From Firmicutes bacterium CAG:822 (GTDB lineage: Bacteria; Bacillota_I; Bacilli_A; RF39; UBA660): DNA of 22,385 nt. Positions 14,367-21,688 of this stretch are shown here, one piece after another. The DNA lies in contig HF990843.1 of the NCBI GenBank assembly GCA_000432855.1, positions 1 to 22,385 of the forward strand, given 5' to 3'. The notes below the pieces were generated by a model that saw only the letters and a program-made list of their open reading frames with translations, had not been told where the DNA came from and did no database searches. Within the stretch, counting starts at the first letter, position 1; each line of letters opens with the position of its first letter. The position numbers and the translations under genes are program-made.

Positions 14367-16097
14367 ATGGATAACATTGCACTAATGATTGCTGCGGCAA
14401 TAGGTACGACACTAGTTATTGTCCTTATCATTTTAGGAGTGTTAAAAAGTCGTAAAAAGAAAAAATATAAAAAATTAATTGAAGATTTGGATTATCAAAA
14501 GAATAGACTTGACACTTCACCAGTTGGACCTGAACTTGCCAAGGTAGAAAGTTATGTAGGTAACGAGAAACTAGAAGTTTTATATAATAACTGGAAAGAA
14601 AGACTACATGAAATAAAAGATATTCAAATTCCCAAAATTACTGATATGTTAATTGAAGCTGAGTATTCATTATCTCAAACAGACTATAAAAGTACCATGT
14701 ATAAAATAGCCAAACTAGAAATGGAAATTTATAAAGTCAGAGCTTCTTCTGCTTTCTTATTAAATGAAATAAAAGAAATTACCAACAGTGAAGAACGTAA
14801 TAGGGGAAGCATTACCAAATTAAAAGCCAAATATCGTGATTTATTTGAAAAATTTGAAGAGACCCAAAATGAATTTGGTGAGTTTGCTCAAGTCGTTTCT
14901 ATGCAATTTGAAACCATTAGTAAAAGATTTGAAGACTTTGAAACTTTAATGGAAAATAATGAATATACTGAAGTTCCAAACATTTTAAAAGCTATTGATG
15001 AACTTTTAAAACATATGGAAGTAGTTATTGAAGAACTTCCATCAATCGTTTTAATTGCCGAAGGCATTTTACCTAAAAAAATGGAAGAGATAAATGCTAT
15101 ATATCAAAAAATGGTTGCTGCCGGATATCCATTAGACTATTTAAATGTCGAATACAATATCGATGAAGCTAAAAAGAAAATTGCTGATATTTTAGATAGA
15201 GCTAAAGTGTTAAACTTAGAAGATAGCCTTTTTGATTTAAAAGTTTTAACTGAATATTTTGAAAATCTCTTTACTGACTTTGAAAAAGAAAAAGTTATTA
15301 AATCAGATTATGATGAAGCTAGTAAAACATTGCAGACAAAATTAAAGAAAATAAACACTTTAGTCAAAGATATCTTTGAACAAATGGATGACTTAAAAAA
15401 ATTATATAGTTTGTCAGAAACTGATATTAAAGATTTATATGAAGTAAAATCTGACTTAGATAAATTAAATGAAGATTATAATACTTTAATCACTCATACA
15501 AGTAATCATAGCTTCGCATATTCTAAATTAACTGAGGAAATAGAAAACTTAGTTATCAGATTATCTAATCTTGAAAACAAATTAGATAATACCTTAAATG
15601 TTATCGGTAATATGCACGATGATGAAATGCGTGCGCGCCAGCAACTTGCGGAGGTTGAAGACTTACTTAAAAATTCTCAAAAACAAATTAGATCATTTAA
15701 CTTACCAGTTATTCCTAATCGTTATTTTGTCGAATTAAGGGAAGCTAAAGAGGCAATGAATGAAATTGTTAAAGAATTAGAGAAAAAACCAATTACCATT
15801 GAAACACTAAATACTAGAGTAGATACCGCTCGTGATCTTGCTTTAAAATTATATGGTAAAACTAAAGAAATGATGAAGACCGCTATGTTTGCTGAAATGG
15901 CTATTGTTTACGGTAATAGATACCGTTCATCTGAAAAAGATTTAGATCGTAACTTAACTTATTCAGAAATGTTATTTGTCAAAGGTGAATATAAAAAATC
16001 TTTAGAACTAACCATTAATTCTTTAAACAAAATTGAACCAGGAATCTACGATAAACTTTTAAAGTTATATGGTGGAAAAGAAAGAATGAGTGAATAA
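14367..16097 (+). CDS. ezrA: Septation ring regulator EzrA
   Basis: Membrane-anchored negative regulator and organiser of the FtsZ ring, 576 aa. A single N-terminal membrane helix (~3-25, NIALMIAAAIGTTLVIVLIILGVL) is followed by a basic RKKKKYKK stop and then about 540 residues of helical, coiled-coil sequence matching the spectrin-like repeats of EzrA. Near the C-terminus, VYGNRYRSSEKDLDRNL corresponds to the conserved QNR patch, followed by YKKSLELTINSLNKIEPG, typical of the family. ATG 14367 is chosen over an in-frame GTG three codons upstream because that GTG is part of the ribosome site GGGTGAT. thiI and an ssp gene follow, as in B. subtilis. Confidence 0.94.
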   Translation: MDNIALMIAAAIGTTLVIVLIILGVLKSRKKKKYKKLIEDLDYQKNRLDTSPVGPELAKVESYVGNEKLEVLYNNWKERLHEIKDIQIPKITDMLIEAEYSLSQTDYKSTMYKIAKLEMEIYKVRASSAFLLNEIKEITNSEERNRGSITKLKAKYRDLFEKFEETQNEFGEFAQVVSMQFETISKRFEDFETLMENNEYTEVPNILKAIDELLKHMEVVIEELPSIVLIAEGILPKKMEEINAIYQKMVAAGYPLDYLNVEYNIDEAKKKIADILDRAKVLNLEDSLFDLKVLTEYFENLFTDFEKEKVIKSDYDEASKTLQTKLKKINTLVKDIFEQMDDLKKLYSLSETDIKDLYEVKSDLDKLNEDYNTLITHTSNHSFAYSKLTEEIENLVIRLSNLENKLDNTLNVIGNMHDDEMRARQQLAEVEDLLKNSQKQIRSFNLPVIPNRYFVELREAKEAMNEIVKELEKKPITIETLNTRVDTARDLALKLYGKTKEMMKTAMFAEMAIVYGNRYRSSEKDLDRNLTYSEMLFVKGEYKKSLELTINSLNKIEPGIYDKLLKLYGGKERMSE

Positions 16098-16104
16098 ATC
16101 AAAA

Positions 16105-16131
16105 GAAAGTTCAAAATTGAACTCTCTTTTT
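16105..16131 (+). terminator. ezrA terminator
   Basis: GAAAGTTCA (16105-16113) with TGAACTCTC (16118-16126), one mismatch, AAAT loop, then a T-rich run. The thiI promoter (-10 TATAAT at 16156-16161, poor -35) follows within 30 bp. Confidence 0.78.
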
Positions 16132-16184
16132 CTTTTAAAAAATTCAAAATAATAGTATAATTACAAAGGTGGTGAGGTTTTTGT

Positions 16185-17354
16185 ATGCAAGAGTTAATCA
16201 TGATTAAATATGGCGAGTTAACAACAAAGAAAGCTAATCGAAAAATATTCATCAATATTTTAACTCAAAATGTTGAAAAGATATTAAAAAATGAAGATGT
16301 GGAAATAACTAAAGATAGTGTTAGAATGTTTATTAGGTGCAATGATGCTCATAAAATTGCTAGTATTTTACAAAAAGTATTCGGTATACATGGTATAGTA
16401 ATTGCCTATAAAGTTAATAATAACATTGAGGATGTTTTAAACAAATCTTTAGAGATTATGGATAAAAATAGACATACATTTAAAGTTATAACTAAACGTG
16501 CGGATAAAAATTATCCTATTCATTCAATGGATTATAGTCGTAAGTTAGGTGGACTAATTTTAAAAAATTCTAACTTTAAAGTAGATGTTCATAATCCTGA
16601 TATTACTTTAACTGTTGAAATCAGAACTGAAGGAACTTTTGTATATACTGATGAAATTAAAGGTGCCGGTGGATATCCAGTTGGCGTTCAGGGCAAAGGG
16701 TTATTGATGTTATCTGGTGGTATTGATAGTCCAGTTGCTGGCTACTTAACTTTAAAAAGAGGTGTGAATGTCGAATGTTTATATTTTGAATCACCACCTC
16801 ATACTAGTGAAGAGGCCAAAAACAAAGTTATCAAACTTGCCAGTATTATCAATGAATATTCTGGTCGTGTAAAAGTACATATAGTGCCATTTACTTTAGT
16901 TCAAGAAGCTATTTTTAAAAATTGCCCTGACACTTATATGATAACCATTATGCGAAGAATGATGTATCGGATAGCCGCACTTTATGCGGAAAAAATTGGT
17001 GCCAAAATATTAATTAATGGTGAAAGTATTGGGCAAGTTGCTAGTCAAACCTTAGATAGTATGGTCTGTATAAATAATGTTACCAACATGCCAGTCATCA
17101 GACCAGTTGCCTGCTTTGATAAATTAGAAATTATTGACATAGCTAAAAAGATAAACACTTATGATACCAGCATTTTACCATATGAAGATTGCTGTACCAT
17201 CTTTGTTCCTAAACATCCAGTTATCAAACCAGAGTTAAGCAAATGTCTAGAATATGAAAAGAACTTTGATTATCAAGAATTAATCGAAAAAGCAATTGAT
17301 AATATTGAAACAATTACTAATTTTGAAGAAGATAAATTTGAAGACATTCTTTAA
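16185..17354 (+). CDS. thiI: tRNA 4-thiouridine sulfurtransferase ThiI
   Basis: ThiI makes 4-thiouridine at tRNA position 8 and, in many bacteria, supplies sulfur for the thiamine thiazole; 389 aa. N-terminal ferredoxin-like region plus THUMP domain (~1-165), then an ATP-pyrophosphatase domain with PP-loop SGGIDSPVAG (177-186). PYEDCCTIF (332-340) near the C-terminus holds a Cys pair, one of which matches the conserved catalytic Cys position. There is no C-terminal rhodanese domain, as in Bacillus ThiI and unlike E. coli. ATG 16185 follows ribosome site GGTGGTGAGG. In B. subtilis a dedicated cysteine desulfurase (nifZ) sits just upstream of thiI; it is absent here, so the sulfur donor must be encoded elsewhere. 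Confidence 0.95.
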   Translation: MQELIMIKYGELTTKKANRKIFINILTQNVEKILKNEDVEITKDSVRMFIRCNDAHKIASILQKVFGIHGIVIAYKVNNNIEDVLNKSLEIMDKNRHTFKVITKRADKNYPIHSMDYSRKLGGLILKNSNFKVDVHNPDITLTVEIRTEGTFVYTDEIKGAGGYPVGVQGKGLLMLSGGIDSPVAGYLTLKRGVNVECLYFESPPHTSEEAKNKVIKLASIINEYSGRVKVHIVPFTLVQEAIFKNCPDTYMITIMRRMMYRIAALYAEKIGAKILINGESIGQVASQTLDSMVCINNVTNMPVIRPVACFDKLEIIDIAKKINTYDTSILPYEDCCTIFVPKHPVIKPELSKCLEYEKNFDYQELIEKAIDNIETITNFEEDKFEDIL

Positions 17355-17377
17355 CAAAATTTACCAATAAAAAAAAC

Positions 17378-17406
17378 GCATTAAATCTCCAAATGTACAC
17401 AATATA
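17378..17406 (+). promoter_or_regulatory. Candidate sigma-G-type promoter of the ssp gene
   Basis: GCATT (17378-17382), 17-bp spacer, CAATATA (17400-17406). This fits the forespore sigma-G pattern (-35 near GCATA, spacer 17-18, -10 near CATnnTA) with a mismatch in each box. No good sigma-A pair is seen, and ssp genes are sigma-G targets in Bacillus. Confidence 0.45.
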
Positions 17407-17416
17407 TAAATGTACA
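17391..17416 (+). repeat. AAATGTACA repeat flanking the ssp -10
   Basis: AAATGTACA occurs at 17391-17399 and 17408-17416, 17 bp apart start to start, on either side of the predicted -10. TGTACA is self-complementary, so the pair is both a direct repeat and a possible hairpin in RNA if transcribed through. It could be a regulator site, for example a late sporulation repressor; no known site is matched. Confidence 0.5.
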
Positions 17417-17429
17417 GGAGGTGAAATGT

Positions 17430-17633
17430 ATGACTAATAATAATTCTCGTTTAGTAGTTCCTGGCGCTAAACAAGCAATCGAACAAATGAAATACGAAAT
17501 TGCTAATGAATTAGGCGTTAAAATGGGACCAGATGCTACTAGTAGAGCTAACGGTTCAGTAGGTGGAGAAATTACTAAAAGACTTGTACAAATGGGTCAA
17601 CAACAAATTTCAGGTTCTAACTATACTAAATAA
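17430..17633 (+). CDS. ssp: Alpha/beta-type small acid-soluble spore protein
   Basis: A 67-aa alpha/beta SASP, the DNA-coating protein that protects dormant spores from UV and heat and is degraded at germination for amino acids. Family hallmarks are in order: RLVVPGAKQAIEQMKYEIANE (~7-27), ELGV, GPDATSRANGSVGGEITKRLV (~32-52), and Gln-rich end. The GPR protease site is KYE-IANE, between Glu and Ile. The start is ATG 17430, 6 nt after AGGAGGTG; an in-frame GTG three codons earlier is part of that ribosome site. It follows thiI as sspA does in B. subtilis. It is the clearest proof in this window that the organism forms endospores. Confidence 0.97.
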   Translation: MTNNNSRLVVPGAKQAIEQMKYEIANELGVKMGPDATSRANGSVGGEITKRLVQMGQQQISGSNYTK

Positions 17634-17653
17634 TTAAACCTAAATGTATATAG

Positions 17654-17680
17654 AGACAGTTAATTTACACTGTCTTTTTT
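17654..17680 (+). terminator. ssp terminator
   Basis: AGACAGT (17654-17660) with ACTGTCT (17669-17675), 8-nt loop, T-run to 17680. Confidence 0.85.
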
Positions 17681-17697
17681 CATAAAAAAAAACTCAA

Positions 17698-17726
17698 TTG
17701 ACTTTATTTTCAGAAACCTTTATAAT
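17698..17726 (+). promoter_or_regulatory. Strong promoter of the exported 170-aa protein
   Basis: TTGACT (17698-17703), 17-bp spacer, TATAAT (17721-17726), one mismatch from consensus overall. The TTG at 17698, in frame with the gene, is the -35 box and not a start codon. Confidence 0.82.
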
Positions 17727-17751
17727 TATATTAAAAGGTAGGGGAAGACGA

Positions 17752-18264
17752 ATGAAAAAAATGAATAGAACACAAAAAAGTTGGATGATTATTGGTCTAT
17801 GTTTAATAGTGTTATTTATGGCTATTGGTTATGCAAGTTTTGCCACCGATTTAACTATCACTGGATCTTCAAACATTACCAGTACTTGGGATATTAGAAT
17901 TACTGATATTAAAGTAAAGTCATTTACTGGTGGAGCAACTAAAGCTGAAGAACCTACAGTTACTAGTAACACCACAGCTACATTTAAAACCAATTTAGTA
18001 AGTCCTGGTGATAGTATGACTTATACAGTTACTGTTGCTAACGAAGGTAATATCTCAGCTAGATTAGATGATATGACTGTAAGTGACGAAAATAATCCAG
18101 CTATATTATTTCAAATAACCGGAATTAATGAAAATGATGTTTTAGGTGAACACTCAAATACCACTTTTGATGTTACTGTAACATATAATCCAGATGTTAC
18201 ATCACAGCCAGCTGATCTTAACAGTACTCTTGAAGTTGCCTTAAACTATGTTCAAAATAATTAA
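17752..18264 (+). CDS. Exported protein with SipW-type-like signal region (TasA/CalY-like)
   Basis: A 170-aa protein with basic N-terminus (MKKMNRTQKS), hydrophobic helix (~12-27) and GYASFATDLTITGSSNIT, nearly the same motif as in the protein at 8831 (GYAAFQTNLTIT). The rest (~45-168) is Thr/Ser/Asn/Asp-rich, predicted beta, with no Cys: VSPGDSMTYTVTVANEGNISARLDDM followed by NTTFDVTVTYNP. It resembles an Ig-like or TasA-like extracellular domain, where PGD...Y.VTV.N.G is common. I infer a secreted or wall-associated matrix protein. ATG 17752 has purine-rich AGGGGAAG upstream and lies after the strong promoter; the stop is inside a bidirectional terminator shared with clpP. Confidence 0.75.
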   Translation: MKKMNRTQKSWMIIGLCLIVLFMAIGYASFATDLTITGSSNITSTWDIRITDIKVKSFTGGATKAEEPTVTSNTTATFKTNLVSPGDSMTYTVTVANEGNISARLDDMTVSDENNPAILFQITGINENDVLGEHSNTTFDVTVTYNPDVTSQPADLNSTLEVALNYVQNN

Positions 18265-18290
18265 GCTTCTATAAAAGAAGCTTAATTTTT
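18261..18290. terminator. Bidirectional terminator between the exported protein gene and clpP
   Basis: Perfect 10-bp stem TTAAGCTTCT (18261-18270) with AGAAGCTTAA (18276-18285), 5-nt loop, T-run on the plus side and A-rich sequence on the other. It contains the stop codons of both converging genes. Confidence 0.9.
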
Positions 18291-18857
18291 TAATATCTTA
18301 TCGATTAATCCATATTCTAATGCTTCATCAGCCGACAAAAAATAATCTCTTTCCGTATCATGACTAATTTTTTCTAAACTTTGACCAGTATTTTCACTTA
18401 AAATTTTATTTAATTTTTCTTTTAATTTTAAAATTCTCTCTGCCGCAATCTTAATTTCAGTCGCTTGTCCTTGCGCTCCCCCCAAAGGTTGATGAATCAT
18501 TACTTCACCATTGGGTAAAATAAATCTCATGCCTTTTTCTCCAGAAGATAGTAAAAACGCCGCCATACTTGCCGCCATTCCGATACATATTGTTGAAACT
18601 TTACTTTTAATATAATTCATCGTATCGTAAATTGCCATACCAGCTGTGATACTACCACCTGGAGAATTAATATATAAATTGATTGGATCATGATTTAACG
18701 AATCTAAATAGAGAAGTTGGGCCACAATCGAATTAGCCAAATTATCATCTATCTCCCCACTTAAAATAATAATTCTATCTTTCAACAGGCGAGAGTATAT
18801 ATCATAAGCTCGCTCGCCATCACTACTTTTTTCAACTACACTTGGAATTAAATTCAT
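18282..18857 (-). CDS. clpP: ATP-dependent Clp protease proteolytic subunit ClpP
   Basis: Serine peptidase that forms the 14-subunit barrel working with ClpX/ClpC ATPases; 191 aa, normal length. The catalytic triad is Ser97 (GMAASMAAF), His122 (VMIHQPLGG) and Asp171 (ERDYFLSADEAL), one lower than the B. subtilis numbering (98/123/172). N-terminal MNLIPSVVEKSSDGERAYDIYSRLLKDRII is the standard ClpP opening and fixes the start at 18857, with GGGAGGG upstream. The frame is open for 20 more codons, but that stretch does not look like ClpP. The minus-strand -10 TATAAT lies at about 18875; no CtsR heptad repeat (GGTCAAA) is evident. Divergent from the nucleoside kinase gene. Confidence 0.96.
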   Translation of the reverse strand: MNLIPSVVEKSSDGERAYDIYSRLLKDRIIILSGEIDDNLANSIVAQLLYLDSLNHDPINLYINSPGGSITAGMAIYDTMNYIKSKVSTICIGMAASMAAFLLSSGEKGMRFILPNGEVMIHQPLGGAQGQATEIKIAAERILKLKEKLNKILSENTGQSLEKISHDTERDYFLSADEALEYGLIDKILKN

Positions 18858-18973
18858 AAAATCCCTCCCTATAATTATAATAGGTGTAAAGGATAAATAA
18901 TATTCATCAAAAAACATGACAAAATACTATATTTGTGTTAAGCTAAAATATAGAAAAAATAAGGAGGCCGGCT

Positions 18974-20635
18974 ATGAGAAATCTCAAATTAAAATATAAA
19001 AACACTTATTTAGAAGAAATACCTGAAGATACTACTTTATATGAAGTATCTAAAAAAATTAAAGATGAATTTAAATATCCAATAGTTGGCGCTAGATTAG
19101 GTGAATTTTTAGTAGGATTAAACACAAAAATAACTAGTAATGAAAGAGTTGAATTTTATGATTTAAGTACAGCTATTGGTAATCGTATATATTCGAGGAG
19201 CTTAGAATTTTTAGTTACTGTTGCCACTAAAAAAATCTTAGGTGATGAAACTGATATCTTAATCAACTATTCTCTAGAAAATGGTATTTATTGTGAAATC
19301 ATTGGTCAAAGAATTACTAAAGTAACTGCCGAAAAAATAAAAGAGCAAATGCAGAAAATGGTTGAACAAAAATTTACATTTAAAGAAATGCTTGTCGATA
19401 GATTTGACGCCATTAAATACTTTAAAAAACACCATCAAATGGATAAGGTTGAAAGCTTTAGATACATGACTAATCGTACAGTTACCTTATATTCCTTAGA
19501 TGGTATATACGATTATTTCTATGGACCACTAGTTTATAACACTGGACTTTTAGATAAATTCGATATGATATATTTAAAAGATAATAGTTTTATCTTAACT
19601 TATCCGAGTACTAAGAATCCAAATCAAGTTGATAAATATATTCATCATAAACTAACCTTTGATACTTATAAAAGTTTTCAAAATTGGGGCCGAACTATTG
19701 GAATTAGTACTGCTCCCGACTTAAACAAAATATGTACTGAAGGAAAGTATACTGATATGCTTAGACTATTTGAAACTCATTATGAAGATCAACTATCTTT
19801 AATAGCTGAAGAAATTTATAAGAAAAAAGATCAAATAAAGATAATTTTATTAGCAGGACCATCTTCAAGTGGTAAAACGACGACCGCTAAAAAATTGTCC
19901 CTATACTTACAAGTAAAAGGACTTAATTGCCATAAAATATCCCTAGATGATTATTTTGTTGACCGTGATAAAGCTCCAAGAGATGAGAATGGGGACTTAG
20001 ATTTCTCAAGTATTGAATCAATTGATACAACCTTGTTTAATAATAATTTAAATAAATTATTATCTGGACATAAAGTTTCCATGCCAACCTTTGATTTTAT
20101 CACCGGAAAAAAAGAATATAATGATAATTATCTAAAATTAGAAGAAGGGGAAATCTTGATTATTGAAGGTATTCATACCTTAAATGAAAAATTAACTAAA
20201 AATATTCCAAGAGAAAATAAATTTAAAATTTTTATGAGCCCACTTATTCATTTAAAATTGGATAATCATAATAGAGTTCATACTACGGATGTTAGAAAAA
20301 TTAGAAGAATTGTTAGAGATAATCAGTTTAGAGGAACTAACGCTGAAACCACTTTAGCTATGTGGCCAAATGTCGATAAAGAAGCAAGACTCAGTATCTA
20401 TCCATATCAAGATGATGCCGATGCTATGATAAACTCATCATTAGGTTATGAGCTAAGTGTTTTGAGAATATATGCTGAACCATTACTATATGGAATTGAT
20501 AGTAATAGTGCTCAGTATCCAGAAGCTATTAGACTAATTAATCTTCTTCGAAACTTCTTACCAATCACTAGTGAAGTAGTTCCAAAAGATTCTATCTTAA
20601 GAGAATTTATTGGTGGAAGTGTTTTTGAAGAATAA
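18974..20635 (+). CDS. Nucleoside (uridine-type) kinase with N-terminal TGS/ThrRS-like region
   Basis: A 553-aa protein of the Firmicutes nucleoside kinase family. Residues ~1-65 look like a TGS domain (TTLYEVSKKI...IVGARLGEFLVGLNTKI). Residues ~70-240 resemble the second additional domain of threonyl-tRNA synthetase (RSLEFLVTVATKKILG, with HH in KYFKKHHQMDK near 150 as in its editing site). The C-terminal half is a PRK/uridine kinase domain with P-loop GPSSSGKTTT (295-304), KISLDDYFVDRDKAPRDENG (~320-340) and IIEGIHTLNE. It likely phosphorylates uridine/cytidine or a related nucleoside; the substrate of this fused form is not settled to my knowledge. AAGGAGG precedes ATG 18974. gapA follows after 18 bp, so cotranscription is likely. 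Confidence 0.85.
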   Translation: MRNLKLKYKNTYLEEIPEDTTLYEVSKKIKDEFKYPIVGARLGEFLVGLNTKITSNERVEFYDLSTAIGNRIYSRSLEFLVTVATKKILGDETDILINYSLENGIYCEIIGQRITKVTAEKIKEQMQKMVEQKFTFKEMLVDRFDAIKYFKKHHQMDKVESFRYMTNRTVTLYSLDGIYDYFYGPLVYNTGLLDKFDMIYLKDNSFILTYPSTKNPNQVDKYIHHKLTFDTYKSFQNWGRTIGISTAPDLNKICTEGKYTDMLRLFETHYEDQLSLIAEEIYKKKDQIKIILLAGPSSSGKTTTAKKLSLYLQVKGLNCHKISLDDYFVDRDKAPRDENGDLDFSSIESIDTTLFNNNLNKLLSGHKVSMPTFDFITGKKEYNDNYLKLEEGEILIIEGIHTLNEKLTKNIPRENKFKIFMSPLIHLKLDNHNRVHTTDVRKIRRIVRDNQFRGTNAETTLAMWPNVDKEARLSIYPYQDDADAMINSSLGYELSVLRIYAEPLLYGIDSNSAQYPEAIRLINLLRNFLPITSEVVPKDSILREFIGGSVFEE

Positions 20636-20653
20636 AAGAAAGGATTTGATAAA

Positions 20654-21655
20654 ATGATAAAAGTCGCAATTAATGGATTTGGTCGTATTGGCCGTTTAGT
20701 ATTTAGAATTATGGAAGAAGACCCTGAAATGGAAGTTGTTGCTATCAATGACTTAACAGACCCAGAACAACTTGCATATTTACTAAAATATGATACATCC
20801 CATCGAAGATATCTTCCAAATGAAATCACTTATGATGAAGATGGTATAATTGTTAAAGGAAGAAAAATCAAAATTTATGCCGAAATGGATCCAAGTAATT
20901 TACCTTGGAAAGACTTAGATATCGACGCTGTTTTCGAATGTACCGGTAAATTTACTAGTAAAGATAAAGCTATGGCTCATATTAATGCTGGAGCTAAAAA
21001 AGTTATCATATCAGCGCCTGCTAAAGGTGATTTAAAAACTATTGTCTATGGAGTTAATGAGAATACTTTAGATGGTACCGAAGAAGTTATAAGTGCTGCA
21101 TCTTGTACTACTAACTGTCTAGCGCCCGTTGCTAATATTTTAAATAATGCCTTTGGTATTAAAAAGGGTTATATGACTACTGTTCATGCCTATACTAATG
21201 ACCAAACAGTATTAGATGTACCTCATAAAAAAGGTGCTAAATCAAGAAGGGGTAGAGCCGCTGCCGCTAATATGATTCCAACATCTACTGGTGCTGCTAG
21301 TGCGTTAGGTAAAGTCATTCCTTCTTTAAATGGAAAATTAGATGGAAGTGCTATTAGAGTTCCAGTAACTACTGGCTCAGTTGTCGATTTAACTTTAGAG
21401 CTAGATAAAAAAGTAACCAAAGAAGAAATTAATGAAGTATTTAAACAAAATCAAAATGAAACCTTAGGTTATACTATAGATCCAATTGTTTCAAGTGATG
21501 TTATCGGTGAAACCCACGGCGCTATTGTCGATGGCTTATTAACTGATGTTTTAGAAACTGAAACTGGTGATTTAGTTAAAGTTGTCGCTTGGTATGATAA
21601 TGAAATGAGTTATTCATCTCAAATGGTTAGAACCGCTAAATATTTATTCAAATAA
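20654..21655 (+). CDS. gapA: Glyceraldehyde-3-phosphate dehydrogenase, NAD-type
   Basis: Glycolytic GAPDH, 333 aa. The Rossmann opening is VAINGFGRIGRL (4-15). The NAD-specific Asp is in AINDLTDPEQLAYLLKYD, the form found in catabolic GapA. Catalytic Cys151 is in SAASCTTNCLAP and His178 in MTTVHAYTNDQ. The C-terminal VAWYDNEMSYSSQMV is canonical. One small oddity is DTSHRRY near 47-53, where the usual Gly after DS(V)H is Arg. It follows the nucleoside kinase by 18 bp with ribosome site AGAAAGGAT, and no other glycolytic gene (pgk, tpi) is adjacent, although these often cluster with gapA in Firmicutes. Confidence 0.97.
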   Translation: MIKVAINGFGRIGRLVFRIMEEDPEMEVVAINDLTDPEQLAYLLKYDTSHRRYLPNEITYDEDGIIVKGRKIKIYAEMDPSNLPWKDLDIDAVFECTGKFTSKDKAMAHINAGAKKVIISAPAKGDLKTIVYGVNENTLDGTEEVISAASCTTNCLAPVANILNNAFGIKKGYMTTVHAYTNDQTVLDVPHKKGAKSRRGRAAAANMIPTSTGAASALGKVIPSLNGKLDGSAIRVPVTTGSVVDLTLELDKKVTKEEINEVFKQNQNETLGYTIDPIVSSDVIGETHGAIVDGLLTDVLETETGDLVKVVAWYDNEMSYSSQMVRTAKYLFK

Positions 21656-21658
21656 AAG

Positions 21659-21688
21659 GAAGATAAACTGAAAATTTATCTTCTTTTT
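21659..21688. terminator. Terminator between gapA and the HD-domain gene
   Basis: Perfect 9-bp stem GAAGATAAA (21659-21667) with TTTATCTTC (21675-21683), 7-nt loop, then TTTTT. It ends gapA and contains the stop codon of the minus-strand gene; the A-rich left flank may let it work on the minus strand too. Confidence 0.88.

Noticed and set aside
17698..17754. TTG start for the second exported protein, giving 188 aa
   Set aside because: TTG 17698 is the first three bases of the -35 box TTGACT; ATG 17752 follows a purine-rich ribosome site and gives a normal signal region.
18858..18917. Upstream extension of clpP by 20 codons
   Set aside because: The extension contains the -10 and ribosome site of clpP, and MNLIPSVVEK is the standard ClpP N-terminus.
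18858..18973. CtsR heat-shock operator upstream of clpP
   Set aside because: No GGTCAAA direct heptads are present in the clpP-kinase intergenic region.
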